From NCBI GenBank assembly GCA_030019435.1, contig JASEEV010000002.1:1-43029 (forward strand): a stretch of 43,029 bases of DNA. Direction: 5' to 3'. A model generated the notes under the pieces. It was not told the origin of the DNA. It saw only the letters and a list, made by a program, of their open reading frames with translations, and made no database searches. This document shows positions 34,799 through 42,882 of this stretch, piece by piece; position 1 is the first letter of the stretch; each line of letters starts with the position of its first letter. Made by a program: the position numbers and the translations under genes. Source of the DNA: Methanocellales archaeon. GTDB taxonomy: Archaea > Halobacteriota > UBA148.

Positions 34799-35959
34799 TC
34801 ATTCCATGCGCTTCTTGAAAATCCTCGCTTGGAGACCGTAAAATTTTGCATATCCCTCTGCACTTTTCTGATCTAATGATCCCTCGAAACGTAATGCATT
34901 GGGAGACCTACGTGCGATCACACTTGCATTCCCCTTGAACAATCGTACCTTGACGAAGCCAGTTACTCGTTCTTGGGTTTTGTCTATAAACGCATTTAGG
35001 TCCGCCATCAAAGGATCGTCCACTAATCCATGATACGCCAACTCCGCCCACACGTCATCTACCATCGCCTTGAATTTTAACTCAGGACGTGTCAAAACAA
35101 GCTGCTCTAGGTCTCTATGTGCTTTAAGCAAAATCGTGGCAGCTGGATGTTCATAATTCTCCCTCGTCTTCAGCCCCAAAACCCTGTCCTCCACTATATC
35201 CGTTCTGCCAACACCATGCTTGCCCCCAACCTCATTGAGTTTTTTGATCAGAGCAACGCCATCCAATTTTTTACCGTTTAGGGATATCGGGATGCCCTTT
35301 TCAAATCCGATCTCCACTGTTTCTGCCCTATCAGGCGCCTTTTCCAGCGATGCAGTCCATCGGAAGATCTCTTCTGGTGGCACATAAGCTGGATCCTCGA
35401 GCTTTCCTCCCTCAATGCTCCTACTCCAAATGTTCTCGTCAACGCTCCATGGTTTTGCTTCGGTGACTGGGACTGGTATGTCGTGCTCTCTGGCATACTC
35501 GATCTCGCCTTCCCGCGTCATGTCCAGGTCCCTCATCGGCGCAACTACCTCTAGGTTCGTGGTTCGAAACACCACCTCAAAGCGAAGCTGATCGTTTCCT
35601 TTGCCAGTGCACCCATGCGCAAGAGCATCTGCCCCTTCCTTCTTTGCGACATCCACGGTTTTTTTCGCAATCAATGGACGAGCTATCGCCGTTCCAAGCA
35701 CATAGCCCTCATAGCAACCATTGGCTTTGATCAACGGAAAGATGTACTCATGCACAAACTCCTCATTCGCATCTATGGTGTAATGCCTGTCGCTCAGTTT
35801 AGCAGCCTTTTCCTCAGCTTCTTTGAGATTGGAGGAGGATTGTCCCACGTCTACGGTAACCGTGATTACCTTGTCATAGTCGTAGCGCTCTCTTAGCAAC
35901 GGAATGCATATTGAGGTATCCAATCCCCCTGAATAGGACAAAACCACTTTTTTGACCAT
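34799..35959 (-). CDS. argG: argininosuccinate synthase
   Basis: ArgG (386 residues) joins citrulline and aspartate using ATP in arginine synthesis. The N-terminal PP-loop is [16 protein letters not shown]. Other signatures are [32 protein letters not shown] and [16 protein letters not shown]. Length and motifs are complete. The ATG at 35959 is preferred over the GTG at 35962. It is divergent from truA with a short AT-rich promoter region between them, and ends 2 nt from the convergent lipoprotein gene. Confidence 0.97.
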   Translation of the reverse strand: MVKKVVLSYSGGLDTSICIPLLRERYDYDKVITVTVDVGQSSSNLKEAEEKAAKLSDRHYTIDANEEFVHEYIFPLIKANGCYEGYVLGTAIARPLIAKKTVDVAKKEGADALAHGCTGKGNDQLRFEVVFRTTNLEVVAPMRDLDMTREGEIEYAREHDIPVPVTEAKPWSVDENIWSRSIEGGKLEDPAYVPPEEIFRWTASLEKAPDRAETVEIGFEKGIPISLNGKKLDGVALIKKLNEVGGKHGVGRTDIVEDRVLGLKTRENYEHPAATILLKAHRDLEQLVLTRPELKFKAMVDDVWAELAYHGLVDDPLMADLNAFIDKTQERVTGFVKVRLFKGNASVIARRSPNALRFEGSLDQKSAEGYAKFYGLQARIFKKRME

Positions 35960-36018
35960 CACAAAACAATTAAACCACTCAATATTTTAATGTTGGCACC
36001 GTACATAGAAAATGGGGC

Positions 36019-36837
36019 TTGACATTGCGAGTCGCATTTAAATTAGCATATCTGGGAAACAAGTATCATGGATTTCAGATACAGCCAGACGTTCCAACCA
36101 TCGAGGGAAAATTATTCAATGCGCTGAAGAAGCTGAGGATACTTGATGATCCACAAGAGGCAAACTATTCTTCTGCAGGAAGAACTGACAAGGGAGTGCA
36201 TGCGCTGGGGCAAGTGATTGCATTCGATACCGATGCACTAGATAGGGCGATTCCCAGAGCTGTAACCAATGAGTTACCAGATGACATATGGGTATGGAGC
36301 AGGGCAGAAGTGCCAAAGACGTTTGACCCCAGAAGAGATGCGATTAGTCGAGAGTATAGATACATGCTTTATGGCAAAGGTCTTGATATTTCGAAAATGA
36401 GAGATGCATCCAAATTGTTAGTGGGCACGCATGACTTTGCGAATTTTGCGACAAAAGATGATAAAAGGGATGCGAAACGCAGGATAGAGTGCATTGAGAT
36501 CCGCATTGATGGTGCATTCATGACCTTGGATATCGTCGCTGATAGTTTTACATGGAACATGGTCCGCAAAATTGTGACTGGACTTAGCATGGTAGGCAAT
36601 GGCGTTCGGGATGAGAGCTGGCTAGAGGACATGTTGAGACCAGATCAGTATGAGGAGGGGATAGCGCCCGCTCCACCTTTTGGTTTGCTGCTAAAGAGAG
36701 TGAATTATCTGGGTATAAGGTTCATCGATGATGAGTACGTCAAAAGGAAAGCAAGCAAAGCTCTTCAAAATCAATTCCTATGGCATGGTACCATGGGAGA
36801 AATGCTCAAGGACATGAGATATGCAATGGGATATTGA
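36019..36837 (+). CDS. truA: tRNA pseudouridine(38-40) synthase TruA
   Basis: TruA (272 residues) makes pseudouridine in the anticodon arm of tRNAs. The catalytic Asp lies in SSAGRTDKGVHALGQ. Further motifs are LPDDIWVWSRAEVP, REYRYMLYGKGLD and the C-terminal FTWNMVRKIVTGL. Start codons are TTG (36019 or 36025); no ATG is available near the conserved LRVAFKLAYLGNKYHGF. It is the last chromosomal housekeeping gene before the cassette array. A degenerate attC core overlaps its stop codon. Confidence 0.95.
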   Translation: MTLRVAFKLAYLGNKYHGFQIQPDVPTIEGKLFNALKKLRILDDPQEANYSSAGRTDKGVHALGQVIAFDTDALDRAIPRAVTNELPDDIWVWSRAEVPKTFDPRRDAISREYRYMLYGKGLDISKMRDASKLLVGTHDFANFATKDDKRDAKRRIECIEIRIDGAFMTLDIVADSFTWNMVRKIVTGLSMVGNGVRDESWLEDMLRPDQYEEGIAPAPPFGLLLKRVNYLGIRFIDDEYVKRKASKALQNQFLWHGTMGEMLKDMRYAMGY

Positions 36838-36909
36838 TTAACGTTCCCAGGCTTTACGAAGTGCCGAAGCGTTGGGCTCGACATAGTCCTTAAGAAGCGA
36901 TTATTGTGA
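36836..36909 (-). other. degenerate attC-like site at the truA end
   Basis: The core GATTAAC (36836-36842) overlaps the truA stop. The loop region resembles other sites (CTTTACGAAGTGCCGAAGCG, then TTGGG). The opposite box reads GATTATTGTGACC, where the neighbouring site has GTGTTATGTGACC; the conserved GTT is lost and the arms pair poorly. It is probably inactive and would lock the last cassette in place. Confidence 0.55.
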
Positions 36910-36911
36910 CC

Positions 36912-38228
36912 CTATTTTCCCTCCTTTCTTAAGAGCCACTTCCAAAGAGGTATGAAGTTTATTCTTTTATTTCTGAATTCCTCCGTTCCCTCATAATCTC
37001 CTGTGATGATTAGCAAGCTCTTGCATCTAAGTTCTTCGCTTGCCCTTAGCAAAGCATTTATCTCCCTTTTCCTTGTATCGTAATATTCGACGTCGTAGCA
37101 GACCTGAATCAGTTGTCTAATCTTTATACCGTCTTTAACCACAAAATCCACTTCTTTTCCTCGTCTATCTTTCCAGTAATAGAGTTCTACATCTTTTTTT
37201 GAGTATCTTCTTAGAAGTTCTATTGCTACTATGTTCTCATAGACTCTCCCAATGTTTTTTGAGAATCTCGTGGAAAGGGTGTTTATGAAACCATTATCGA
37301 TGAAATAGACCTTTCTTGCATATTGAAGTTGATCCTTGACCTTCGGAGAGAAAATGGGCAGGCTATGGATGAAATAGGAACTCTCCACATAATTTAGATA
37401 CTTCAGTAAAGTTGTTTTTCCAATCTCATAATTTAAACTTTTTAGCGTATCATACACTCTGCTTATCGAGTACTGGGTTGAATTGAGTAGCAACCTTACC
37501 ATCGCTTTCAACCCTTCCTCATTTTTCACCCTGAATCTTTCGATGATATCTCTCCTAACGACTGTACCATAATACTGCTGGAGTATCTCAAATTTTTTAT
37601 CCTCTGTAGCTAACACGACCTCTGGCATCCCCCCGTAACGGAGGTATTCGTCCAACATTCTAGTTAACTTCGTTCTCTCGCTCTCGGAGTATCGTACAAC
37701 TTTCAGATCGATGTCTGTATTCTTAAATCGGAAGAATTCTCCAAACGACAAGGGGAAAACCTTTACCTCTAAACATCTACCTCTGAGTTCCGTGGGGATC
37801 TCTCTGCTTGAAACTTTCGAGCTAGATCCTGTAATAAATATCTCCAGATTTTCGTTATCGTAGATCCTTCTCAGCCACCTGCTCCAATTTGGTATGTTCT
37901 GGACTTCATCTAAAAAAATGAGTTCAGGCGCTTTGGAAAATGTCCGTTTGATCGTGGGAAGCAGTTCTGTTAAAAATTCTGTTCTCTCTGGTATCCTCTC
38001 ATCATCAAAATTTATGTAGACTGCTTGCTCTTTATCTTTATCACTTAGTAGTTTATTCAAAAGCTGAAACAATAGATAGGTTTTCCCAACTCGTCTGAAG
38101 CCTGTAATAACTACTATTTTTCTCGGCCTCATACCTAAATAAGTTTCCAAGCTTATTTCTCTGGGTATAACATCTGGGATTCTTTTTTCAACCCAAGAAT
38201 ACAATATTGTCTTAATTGTCTCCTTCAT
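36912..38228 (-). CDS. AAA_14/DUF4143 family ATPase (cassette gene)
   Basis: A 438-residue ATPase of the archaeal/bacterial AAA_14 plus DUF4143 type. Walker A is GFRRVGKT (43-50), Walker B is ELIFLDEVQN (about 102-111), sensor-like FITGSSS follows, and there is a C-terminal nuclease-like domain with WKDRRGKEVDFVVKDG. The role is unknown; such proteins often occur in mobile or variable regions and may act in DNA handling or defence. The promoter has a TATA-like TTTAAA about 30 bp upstream and an inverted repeat across the start codon. It is the last cassette of the array. Confidence 0.88.
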   Translation of the reverse strand: MKETIKTILYSWVEKRIPDVIPREISLETYLGMRPRKIVVITGFRRVGKTYLLFQLLNKLLSDKDKEQAVYINFDDERIPERTEFLTELLPTIKRTFSKAPELIFLDEVQNIPNWSRWLRRIYDNENLEIFITGSSSKVSSREIPTELRGRCLEVKVFPLSFGEFFRFKNTDIDLKVVRYSESERTKLTRMLDEYLRYGGMPEVVLATEDKKFEILQQYYGTVVRRDIIERFRVKNEEGLKAMVRLLLNSTQYSISRVYDTLKSLNYEIGKTTLLKYLNYVESSYFIHSLPIFSPKVKDQLQYARKVYFIDNGFINTLSTRFSKNIGRVYENIVAIELLRRYSKKDVELYYWKDRRGKEVDFVVKDGIKIRQLIQVCYDVEYYDTRKREINALLRASEELRCKSLLIITGDYEGTEEFRNKRINFIPLWKWLLRKEGK

Positions 38229-38257
38229 AGTACAATATTCATATGTAATCGTACTAT
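38227..38257 (-). promoter_or_regulatory. inverted-repeat operator at the ATPase start
   Basis: ATAGTAC (38227-38233) and GTACTAT (38251-38257) form a perfect 7-bp inverted repeat with 17 nt between. It spans the predicted transcription start and the start codon at 38228, just downstream of the TATA-like TTTAAA (38257-38262). This is a good position for a repressor. Confidence 0.5.
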
Positions 38258-38310
38258 TTAAAATTTTCTGAGTTCAATAAACCATTCCTATATCTGCTGA
38301 GCCCAATGTC

Positions 38311-38394
38311 ATATAACGGTCGAGGCTTTACGACGTTGCGACCGAAGGGAGCAATTTGGGTAAGCGTAAGCGAACCGCATACACCGTGTTATGT
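38311..38394 (-). other. attC-like site A (apparently chimeric)
   Basis: Boxes ATATAAC (38311-38317) and GTTATGT (38388-38394). The boxes pair with one mismatch, and the loop has the shared GACGTTG...AATTTGGG elements. The inner arms do not match each other (CTTTACG on one side, CGCATACACC on the other), unlike sites B-E, so this site may be a fusion of two attC sites. Confidence 0.65.
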
Positions 38395-38503
38395 GACCGA
38401 GCCGAAGGCGAGGCAAGGATTTGCAAAGCAAGTCCGCAGAGTCGGAAGCAAAAGGGAATAGCATATCTACACACCCAACCTACATCAGCCTCTACTAGAG
38501 TTT
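38395..38503 (-). other. cassette-end relic between site A and the hypothetical gene
   Basis: No coding frame. On the plus strand TCGGAAGCAAAAGG (from 38441) matches, in inverted orientation, the start of the same cassette on the minus strand. The flanking GCAAGGATTTGC resembles attC loop sequence of site E. I read it as the remains of the original attC of this cassette. Confidence 0.45.
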
Positions 38504-38947
38504 TTATGTTTCATTTTGAAGTATATATTCCATTATTTCTTCTTCAGTCTTGGGCATCCTCCCTTCAAAAAAAGCCTTAATCCATTTTAAGTATCCCATA
38601 CCATCCGAACTTTCATGTTCATTAGCCAATTTTATGAGCAACAAAATGCATGAAATAATCTCTCCAAATGTATAATCTCTGTTCTTATTCCTCTTTCTCA
38701 ATATCAAAATTGCTTTTACCCCCTTTGATATTTCTGAAGCTAAGCTTCCTTCTTTTTGGTTATTAAAATCTCGAATTAGACTATTAAAAGCATCTATGAC
38801 ATCTCTATCATTCATATCGGGGTGCGAACTCCAATACAAAAAAGTAGTGTTTTCTACAGCAAAAAATACGTCATAATAATCAGCCATATCTTTTATTTTC
38901 ACTCGCTTTTTATTATTGATCACTAAATCGTTGATAGGTACTTTCAC
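38504..38947 (-). CDS. hypothetical cassette protein
   Basis: A 147-residue protein of unknown family, mainly helical, with a hydrophobic helix (GEIISCILLLIKLANEH) and a charged C terminus ending TEEEIMEYILQNET. The GTG start at 38947 has a weak AAGGAT upstream. The frame stays open and protein-like upstream (DKIEITDKDVKVPIN) until TAG 38975-38977, with no standard start there, so the N terminus may be cut by cassette formation. It lies between attC sites A and B. No function can be assigned. Confidence 0.6.
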   Translation of the reverse strand: MKVPINDLVINNKKRVKIKDMADYYDVFFAVENTTFLYWSSHPDMNDRDVIDAFNSLIRDFNNQKEGSLASEISKGVKAILILRKRNKNRDYTFGEIISCILLLIKLANEHESSDGMGYLKWIKAFFEGRMPKTEEEIMEYILQNET

Positions 38948-39009
38948 ATCCTTATCAGTTATTTCAATCTTGTCGTCCGTCTAGACCACCACCTTTTGCT
39001 TCCGATTTC

Positions 39010-39089
39010 ATATAACGGCTGGCGGATAAAAGAAGTTGTCGAAAGCAACTTGGGGAAATCTTTGATTTCCCTTTTATCCGCTGTTATCC
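39010..39089 (-). other. attC-like site B
   Basis: Boxes ATATAAC (39010-39016) and GTTATCC (39083-39089). The inner arms GGCGGATAAAAG and CTTTTATCCGC match perfectly, and the loop contains GAAGTTG and CTTGGGG. The GTTATCC side is complementary to the core at the start of its own cassette (39903-39909) and the complementarity extends to about 18 nt. Confidence 0.85.
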
Positions 39090-39107
39090 GTAGTTCCAGC
39101 CCCATCA

Positions 39108-39875
39108 TCAGAATGTCATCTTTCCTAAATAGTCGGTAAATCGGAAATTTGGAAGCCTTGCTTGGTTAAAATACCTGCTAGTCAGCGCGTAAAATAGGAG
39201 AAGAGACCGAGCAGTCTTGCAAACGTAGAGTTTGGATCCTGGTTGAGGTAGTGCATCAAATTTACCATCTGCGTGTTGATTGCAGATGACACCTTTATCG
39301 AGTACACAAACAGTGTCAATTCTCGAATGCTCTGGAAGCTTCCTAGTCTGATGTCTCACATGTATGTGTTCTACTAAAGTCATTAATTCAATCGAATCAT
39401 ATGTAAACACATAGTAGTTGATAGGCCAGATTTCCCATTCCCTTCCGTACAAGTTGTCCGAATAAATGATAGCACCCGTGGGCTTAACGTAAGCAGTTTT
39501 TCTAAGATTTCGAACGCTCTCCATATTTTGAAAAACACTATCCAGTTCATTGGCATCAAGGTAGGCTTTAACTTCAATTACTGTGTATGCACACTCAACC
39601 GGTATGACCCGAATGTCACCACTACTGTAGAAAACGGGGGTCTTTGCACTATCGGAAATGATGACATCGAGTTGGCGAGAAGCACTTCCATGGGCATCCA
39701 CAAGCACCCCAGTGGAGACATCTAACGACCGAGGGAGATACTCCCTGAGAAAAGTTCGGAAAGTTTCTTCGAACGATGCCCCTTTGAGTCCAGGCTGTTT
39801 TACGGCCTTCCGAGCTTTTTCGAAATCTGAGCGCATCTGTTTAGCTACTTCATCGAAGATCTCTGTAATATTCAT
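39108..39875 (-). CDS. DUF6602-like protein, predicted PD-(D/E)XK nuclease fold (cassette gene)
   Basis: A 255-residue protein matching the DUF6602 pattern: EETFRTFLREYLPRSLDVSTG, then SRQLDVIISD and VECAYTVIEVKAYLD. The spacing of the Asp in LDVII and the E-x-K in IEVKA fits a PD-(D/E)XK nuclease core; activity is inferred. Such proteins are common in mobile and defence-rich regions. ATG 39875 has GGAGG upstream at usable spacing. It sits between attC sites B and C, with its 5' end 28 nt from the cassette start. Confidence 0.78.
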   Translation of the reverse strand: MNITEIFDEVAKQMRSDFEKARKAVKQPGLKGASFEETFRTFLREYLPRSLDVSTGVLVDAHGSASRQLDVIISDSAKTPVFYSSGDIRVIPVECAYTVIEVKAYLDANELDSVFQNMESVRNLRKTAYVKPTGAIIYSDNLYGREWEIWPINYYVFTYDSIELMTLVEHIHVRHQTRKLPEHSRIDTVCVLDKGVICNQHADGKFDALPQPGSKLYVCKTARSLLLFYALTSRYFNQARLPNFRFTDYLGKMTF

Positions 39876-39902
39876 AAATTACTCCCTCCGAGCTGGAATT
39901 AC

Positions 39903-39996
39903 GGATAACGTTCCGAGCGTACCTGAAGTTGGCGAGCAAAGCGAGGCAATTTGGGTAGAGTGCCGAAAGCACGAAGCCATGTACGCTCTGTTATAC
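39903..39996 (-). other. attC-like site C
   Basis: Boxes GGATAAC (39903-39909) and GTTATAC (39990-39996). The inner arms GAGCGTAC and GTACGCTC are perfectly complementary. The loop has GAAGTTGGCGAG and CAATTTGGG as in other sites. GTTATAC matches the core of its own cassette start at 40918-40924. Confidence 0.88.
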
Positions 39997-40021
39997 GCTG
40001 TCGGCGAAGATACTTCTGCTT

Positions 40022-40858
40022 TCAATCTTTTCCGCTCTTATTATTTACTATTTTGTAAAATTTTTTGAAATCTTCCGGGTCAAGAGGTTTAAAGGGATCG
40101 ATGCTTTCCAGAATTAAACGTGCTTCGGCTAAACTTTCGTCAGTACCTTGCATTGCTATAGCCAATGCTACATCATAATTTCGTAACTCAAATTCTGGTT
40201 TTCCGACAATTTCAGCCATGTGTTTTAACCTTTGGACAAAATCGCCTATACTTGAAAATGGCTCACTAATTAAAAATTCTTCTGCTTCAGTGTCATAAAG
40301 ACTTATCTGTAATCTTTTCAATGTATCTTCTGCAAGCTCGAGTTCTTCGCACCCCTCGGTTAGCAACAACACATCAATTGAGCCTTTTTGGGCAATTGAC
40401 GGGAAATCCTCAACAAACGCCTCCCTATAAATAGTCAATTGGCCTATAGCTGTGTCGTAATTTCCACCTTTCGTTAGATCAGTTTTTATCTCTGTCATCA
40501 CAACTCCTTTATTTGAGAACATTATGGCGTCTACTATTCTTGTTTTGCTGGCGAAAATAGCTCCGTACATATCTGATAAATCATCTTTATACGGTACTCC
40601 CTCCAATGTATTCGCGTATTCTCTGCGTTTAAGCACATCATACAGAGTCAAATCAAGATCAATTTCCTCACCAAGAAGTTTCGCAGTTCGCTTCAGGGCT
40701 ATCGGTGCTTGAAGCTGGATAAGCTTAACATCATTCTCCTGCAACCATTCTTCTTGTTGATGAAGAAAGTCATTAAGAATCTCCCCTTCTCGACTTCTTA
40801 TGAACCGGTCTCCTTCTCTAACCGAGGGACGTAACATATAGATTTTGTCCAATCCCAT
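40022..40858 (-). CDS. predicted PD-(D/E)XK nuclease-like protein (cassette gene)
   Basis: A 278-residue protein of no recognised family. A nuclease-like core is suggested by VDAIMFSNKGVVMTEIKTD (Asp, then E-x-K) followed by AIGQLTIYREAF, a Q-x3-Y pattern seen in many PD-(D/E)XK enzymes. The C-terminal part is helical and acidic. ATG 40858 follows a nearly perfect GAGGTGAT. It lies between attC sites C and D. Catalytic activity and biological role are inferred only; a defence or DNA-repair function is possible. Confidence 0.65.
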   Translation of the reverse strand: MGLDKIYMLRPSVREGDRFIRSREGEILNDFLHQQEEWLQENDVKLIQLQAPIALKRTAKLLGEEIDLDLTLYDVLKRREYANTLEGVPYKDDLSDMYGAIFASKTRIVDAIMFSNKGVVMTEIKTDLTKGGNYDTAIGQLTIYREAFVEDFPSIAQKGSIDVLLLTEGCEELELAEDTLKRLQISLYDTEAEEFLISEPFSSIGDFVQRLKHMAEIVGKPEFELRNYDVALAIAMQGTDESLAEARLILESIDPFKPLDPEDFKKFYKIVNNKSGKD

Positions 40859-40917
40859 TCTTATCACCTCATTCCTTTATACCTAAACTTTGTTTCTGTT
40901 ATCCCGAAGCCGATTGC

Positions 40918-41012
40918 GTATAACGTTTCCAGCATATACGACGTTGTGACCGAAGGGAGCAATGTCCCGAAGGGCAAGGGCATAAGCCCGAAGCGTATAT
41001 GCTGTGTTATCT
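40918..41012 (-). other. attC-like site D
   Basis: Boxes GTATAAC (40918-40924) and GTTATCT (41006-41012), inner arms CAGCATATACG and CGTATATGCTG perfectly matched, loop with GACGTTGTGACCGAAGGGAG. GTTATCT matches the core at its own cassette start (41818-41824) and pairing extends to 15 of 16 nt. Confidence 0.9.
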
Positions 41013-41032
41013 GACGTTCGGCACGAATCATG

Positions 41033-41767
41033 TTATTCTCCCGTATATCCACACATTCCGACACGCGGAGAATTAACCACTGGCAAGAGCATCTCTTCGC
41101 CACACTTATGTTCCAGAGCACACTCATCACAAAGCCATCCTTTGCCCTCATAGATACATTGTGCACAAACTTGTGTAGCGAGTCTCCTACACATCTCACA
41201 GATTATCTGGGGTGGATCATTCCTAGCCAAAATCTGAATTGATTTGTCCTTGATATTTTCTTCGCGTTCTGACGGAACTCGCAACACCAGGTGCGTAGTG
41301 GTTCCAAAATCATATTCGTAATGGAACTTGAGACCAGCGTGCAGAACAGATCCCGTGCGGACGTTCATGCTTCTCCTCGGTTTCCCTCTGCCAAATATCA
41401 TGGGCCACATAGCATCCACGCCACCGGTATCTCGCTCATACTGTACATTATTGATGGTGAAAGCACTCAAATGTCCGCAACACTCCACCCAGATTTCCCT
41501 GAGAAAATCATCTAAGTCTTCGAGTTTTGCATCCGCTGGTACATCAAGATGCATCCAATACTCAGGCTGGTCGCTTCCCTCAACCACGAGATGGAATATC
41601 CTCTTATCCCGCAGCTTTGACTTCCGTCCATATGGTGGCTTCATGGGAGTAATTTCTCTTTGCTTACACGACTTCAGGTGATTAGTCATTGCATATTTTG
41701 AGAGGGTGTCTCCGCAAAAACTGCATTTTCCATTCGATTCCTGCCTTTCCATTTTCTGCCCGCTCAT
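41033..41767 (-). CDS. PRiA4_ORF3-like protein with N-terminal zinc finger (cassette gene)
   Basis: A 244-residue protein. The N-terminal C2H2-like finger is CSFCGDTLSKYAMTNHLKSC. The middle matches the plasmid pRiA4b ORF-3 family (YWMHLDVPADAKLEDLDDFL, then WVECCGHLSAFTI and FHYEYDFGTTTHLVLRV). A C-terminal zinc ribbon has ICEMCRRLATQVCAQC and LCDECALEH. The function of the family is unknown, and it is widespread on plasmids and variable islands. GGAGG precedes ATG 41767 at 8 nt. It is bounded by attC sites D and E. Confidence 0.85.
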   Translation of the reverse strand: MSGQKMERQESNGKCSFCGDTLSKYAMTNHLKSCKQREITPMKPPYGRKSKLRDKRIFHLVVEGSDQPEYWMHLDVPADAKLEDLDDFLREIWVECCGHLSAFTINNVQYERDTGGVDAMWPMIFGRGKPRRSMNVRTGSVLHAGLKFHYEYDFGTTTHLVLRVPSEREENIKDKSIQILARNDPPQIICEMCRRLATQVCAQCIYEGKGWLCDECALEHKCGEEMLLPVVNSPRVGMCGYTGE

Positions 41768-41817
41768 TTCAAAACCTCCTTACCTGTATGTCTGTTCGAC
41801 TTTATAAACCGAATGTC

Positions 41818-41901
41818 AGATAACGTTTTGGGCGTATCTGAAGTCCGAGCGATGCAAGGATTTGGGCGGAGCATAGCGGAGCCAGATACGCTCTGTTAGG
41901 C
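41818..41901 (-). other. attC-like site E
   Basis: Boxes AGATAAC (41818-41824) and GTTAGGC (41895-41901). On the minus strand R'' is GCCTAAC, a perfect RYYYAAC, and it contains the TAA stop of the upstream gene. The inner arms GCGTATCTG and CAGATACGC match perfectly. GTTAGGC equals the core at the start of its cassette (42925-42931). Confidence 0.92.
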
Positions 41902-42870
41902 GACGTCTCCCTCTTCATGAGTTATGTAGAATTTAATATCATCTAAGCTATTTCCGAGTTGGAGTTCAAAAGTTGCTTTTGCAGGTGGGAAGTTCTCCGA
42001 AAATACAACATAAGTCAATCTAAAATCACCAGGCCCCTCAAGCTTGAAGCGATCACGGTAAGCACTAAAGTCAATAATAAACGGATTAATCCCTATATAT
42101 GCTATATTTGGGGAATCATGAAATACAAAGAACCCGTCAAGGTATCTGAATGGAGACAGGAAGGAGGATGGTGGAATAGTTGCGTATGAATGTATCACTC
42201 CCTTCCATTTGAGTTCAACAGCTTCAAAAGTTTTTCTTTCACCTGTTGGATATTTTACACTTTCTAAATATGCAACGCAATGATATGCCGTTCTTTCTTT
42301 GTGAAGATTTTGTACTTTGATATGATAAAATCGAGACATTTTCTTTGCTGGAACATGAAAAGCGTCTTCATAATCCTTTTCGTCTCTTACAAGTATAAGT
42401 TCATTTCTCCAATCTGATTTCCATCCCCGCTCAATAACTTTTCCAACAACGACATCCGGAAGTAAATGTTTATCTGGGGAAGTAAATGGAATACAGTTAG
42501 CTTGGATGAATTTTAGAATGGCATCATCCTTCTTAACACCTTCCTCTTGGAAGGCTAGAAGGTCTTCGATATTTAGAAAAGCAGCTATAGCCAATTCTTG
42601 ATGACTGAAGAGAGACCCTCGATGTACATCTTCATTGCCAGGTACATCTAGTTTTTCTCTCTTGAAATCGATAAAAATGAAATATTCAGATTCTCTCAAC
42701 TTTCGAAAAATACTCTCTTTTAAACCCTCTAAACTTTGCTGCTCAACAGCAATGTAAGGATCGAATCCCATTTTTTGGAGTCGTTCAGCTATACTGTGAG
42801 CTGTATTAACCTCATCAGTACCCTGTTGCCCACAACTAATAAATACCCTTGCTCGGAGGCTCTTTTTCAT
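41896..42870 (-). CDS. TIR-like domain protein (first cassette gene)
   Basis: About 324 residues. The N-terminal 130 residues look like a TIR-type Rossmann domain: RVFISCGQQGTDEVNTAHSI, GFDPYIAVEQQSLEGL, SEYFIFIDFKRE and SLFSHQELAIA, where the Glu could be the NAD-cleaving residue of TIR enzymes. The C-terminal half is a beta-rich domain with no clear match. An immune NADase role is plausible but inferred. ATG 42870 has GGTGA 5 nt upstream; GTG 42879 is the alternative. The TAA stop lies inside the attC E box. It is the first cassette after the attI-like junction. Confidence 0.75.
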   Translation of the reverse strand: MKKSLRARVFISCGQQGTDEVNTAHSIAERLQKMGFDPYIAVEQQSLEGLKESIFRKLRESEYFIFIDFKREKLDVPGNEDVHRGSLFSHQELAIAAFLNIEDLLAFQEEGVKKDDAILKFIQANCIPFTSPDKHLLPDVVVGKVIERGWKSDWRNELILVRDEKDYEDAFHVPAKKMSRFYHIKVQNLHKERTAYHCVAYLESVKYPTGERKTFEAVELKWKGVIHSYATIPPSSFLSPFRYLDGFFVFHDSPNIAYIGINPFIIDFSAYRDRFKLEGPGDFRLTYVVFSENFPPAKATFELQLGNSLDDIKFYITHEEGDVA

Positions 42871-42882
42871 GTTTCTCACCTT

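Noticed and set aside
38356-38580. 74-codon plus-strand frame
   Set aside because: It crosses attC site A and the 3' end of the hypothetical cassette gene on the opposite strand; no start signal.
40864-41199. 111-codon minus-strand frame
   Set aside because: It runs through attC site D and overlaps the PRiA4-like gene in another frame; composition is not protein-like.
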